A DNA stretch of 64,000 nt from Dyadobacter luticola (GTDB taxonomy: Bacteria; Bacteroidota; Bacteroidia; Cytophagales; Spirosomataceae): the NCBI RefSeq assembly GCF_005860805.1, contig NZ_VCEJ01000008.1, positions 1 through 64,000 on the forward strand, given 5' to 3'. The position numbers and the translations under genes were made by a program. The notes beneath the pieces were generated by a model, which did no database searches, had not been told where the DNA came from, and saw only the letters and a program-made list of their open reading frames with translations. Every line of letters starts with the position of its first letter. The stretch's first letter is position 1. This document shows positions 63,245-64,000 of the stretch, in pieces.

Positions 63245-64000
63245 ATGTCCGCAGTAGCAGAGCAAACCACACGGTTGGCCGACCGTATCAACGCCCTCGA
63301 AGAATCTTCGACGCTGGCGATGACAAAAATGGCGCGTGAACTGGCCGCACAAGGCCATAAAGTGATCAGTCTGAGCGTGGGAGAGCCAGACTTTAAGACG
63401 CCCGCACACATTTGCGAGGCTGCAAAAAAAGCCATCGACGACGGCTTTCATGGTTACTCACCAGTTGCCGGATATCCTGATCTGCGAAAGGCTATTGCTG
63501 ACAAACTGAAACGTGACAATAATATAGATTGGAAACCGGAAAATATCGTGGTTTCAACTGGCGCCAAACATTCACTTGCCAATGTAATCCAGGTTTTAAT
63601 CAACCCGGGCGACGAGGTGGTCATTTTTGCACCTTACTGGGTAAGTTATTCGGAAATGGTGAAGCTGGCGGAAGGTAAGTCAGTCATCCTGGATGGTGCT
63701 TTTGAAAATGACTTCAAAGTAACTGCCGAGCAGCTGGAAGCTGCGATCACGCCGCGTACTAGAATCGTGATGTATGCTTCTCCAAACAATCCGACCGGCG
63801 CTGTTTATTCTGAAAAAGAACTGAGAGAAATCGCTGCCGTGCTGGAAAAACATGAGGATGTATATGTACTGGCAGATGAAATTTATGAATATATCAACTT
63901 CACGGACGAAGGACATTTCAGCATTGGATCTATCCCTGAGCTGAAAGACCGCGTGATTACTGTAAACGGTGTGGCAAAAGGTTACGCGATGACCGGCTGG
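63245..64000 (+). CDS. class I pyridoxal-phosphate aminotransferase, cut by window end
   Basis: Starts at the ATG at 63245 and runs open to the last base, 252 codons, so about 140-150 residues are outside the window. Fold-type I aminotransferase. Visible are the SVGEPDFKTP motif near 40, GYSPVAGYPDLRKAI, the cofactor Asn-Pro-x-Gly motif SPNNPTGAVY, ADEIYEYI, and the cofactor lysine Lys245 in GVAKGYAMTGW. The sequence is of the aspartate aminotransferase Ib/prephenate-aminotransferase type. The exact substrate cannot be fixed from this fragment. Confidence 0.93.
   Translation, partial: MSAVAEQTTRLADRINALEESSTLAMTKMARELAAQGHKVISLSVGEPDFKTPAHICEAAKKAIDDGFHGYSPVAGYPDLRKAIADKLKRDNNIDWKPENIVVSTGAKHSLANVIQVLINPGDEVVIFAPYWVSYSEMVKLAEGKSVILDGAFENDFKVTAEQLEAAITPRTRIVMYASPNNPTGAVYSEKELREIAAVLEKHEDVYVLADEIYEYINFTDEGHFSIGSIPELKDRVITVNGVAKGYAMTGW

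Overview
The window reads as chromosomal core DNA of a Bacteroidota bacterium of the Cytophagales type, most like Dyadobacter and its relatives. That placement is from recall of gene families, not from a search. Supporting signs are promoters of the form TAnnTTTG instead of a standard -10 box, Bacteroidota-restricted families (DUF4301, DUF4292, DUF5723, DUF6787, an MG2 plus TonB-plug protein), a surface protein with what looks like a type IX secretion (T9SS) C-terminal domain, an animal/yeast-type glycogen synthase, a eukaryotic-type NADP isocitrate dehydrogenase, and an atpD-atpC pair without the rest of the ATP synthase genes. I see no insertion sequence, prophage, CRISPR array, rRNA or clear pseudogene. 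Genes are intact and closely packed on both strands.

Layout. 1-10.3 kb: a UvrD/PcrA helicase, a DUF4301 protein, an Lrp/AsnC regulator facing it across a long shared hairpin terminator, GDP-fucose synthase, a YwqK-like repeat protein, a polytopic membrane protein and a PBP4-type lipoprotein. 10.4-16.1 kb: a compact operon of recQ, a DUF5723 outer-membrane protein and a secreted CehA/McbA-type PHP hydrolase. 16.1-22.0 kb, minus strand: a TPR protein, a DUF4292 lipoprotein and an EnvC-like degenerate LytM protein, followed by panB, an RluA-type pseudouridine synthase and a DUF6787 protein. 22.2-26.0 kb: an MG2/TonB-plug protein behind an amino-acid permease. 26.1-29.5 kb: a LytS/LytTR two-component pair, then a secreted intradiol-dioxygenase-like lipoprotein and a cupin-like protein. 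29.6-31.4 kb: atpDC.

31.6-44.2 kb: a DUF433/DUF5615 toxin-antitoxin-like pair, a large membrane TPR protein, a LolD/MacB-like ATPase, a second RluA, two paralogous small envelope proteins, a small beta-barrel, lipoprotein MsrA, a HemJ-like protein, tRNA-Leu(CAG), a beta-CASP nuclease, hpt and a TPR protein. 44.4-56.1 kb: a surface protein with a peptidase S74 chaperone domain, an M20 dipeptidase, plsY, a 1562-residue secreted protein of unknown function directly behind prmA, and glycogen synthase. 56.5-64 kb: a GHL10 glycoside hydrolase coupled to an isolated nuoD, asd, 5-formyl-THF cyclo-ligase, icd, a PIN toxin with its antitoxin, and an aminotransferase cut by the window end.

Most of the window is ordinary housekeeping. 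The parts least explained by known biology are the 1562-residue protein (48363-53051), the TPR/DUF4292/EnvC-like envelope trio, the MG2-plug protein without a barrel, the S74 surface protein whose possible self-cleavage site lies upstream of its sorting domain, and the paralogous envelope pair at 37-38.6 kb. I could not identify a new system with confidence, and the findings are graded accordingly.
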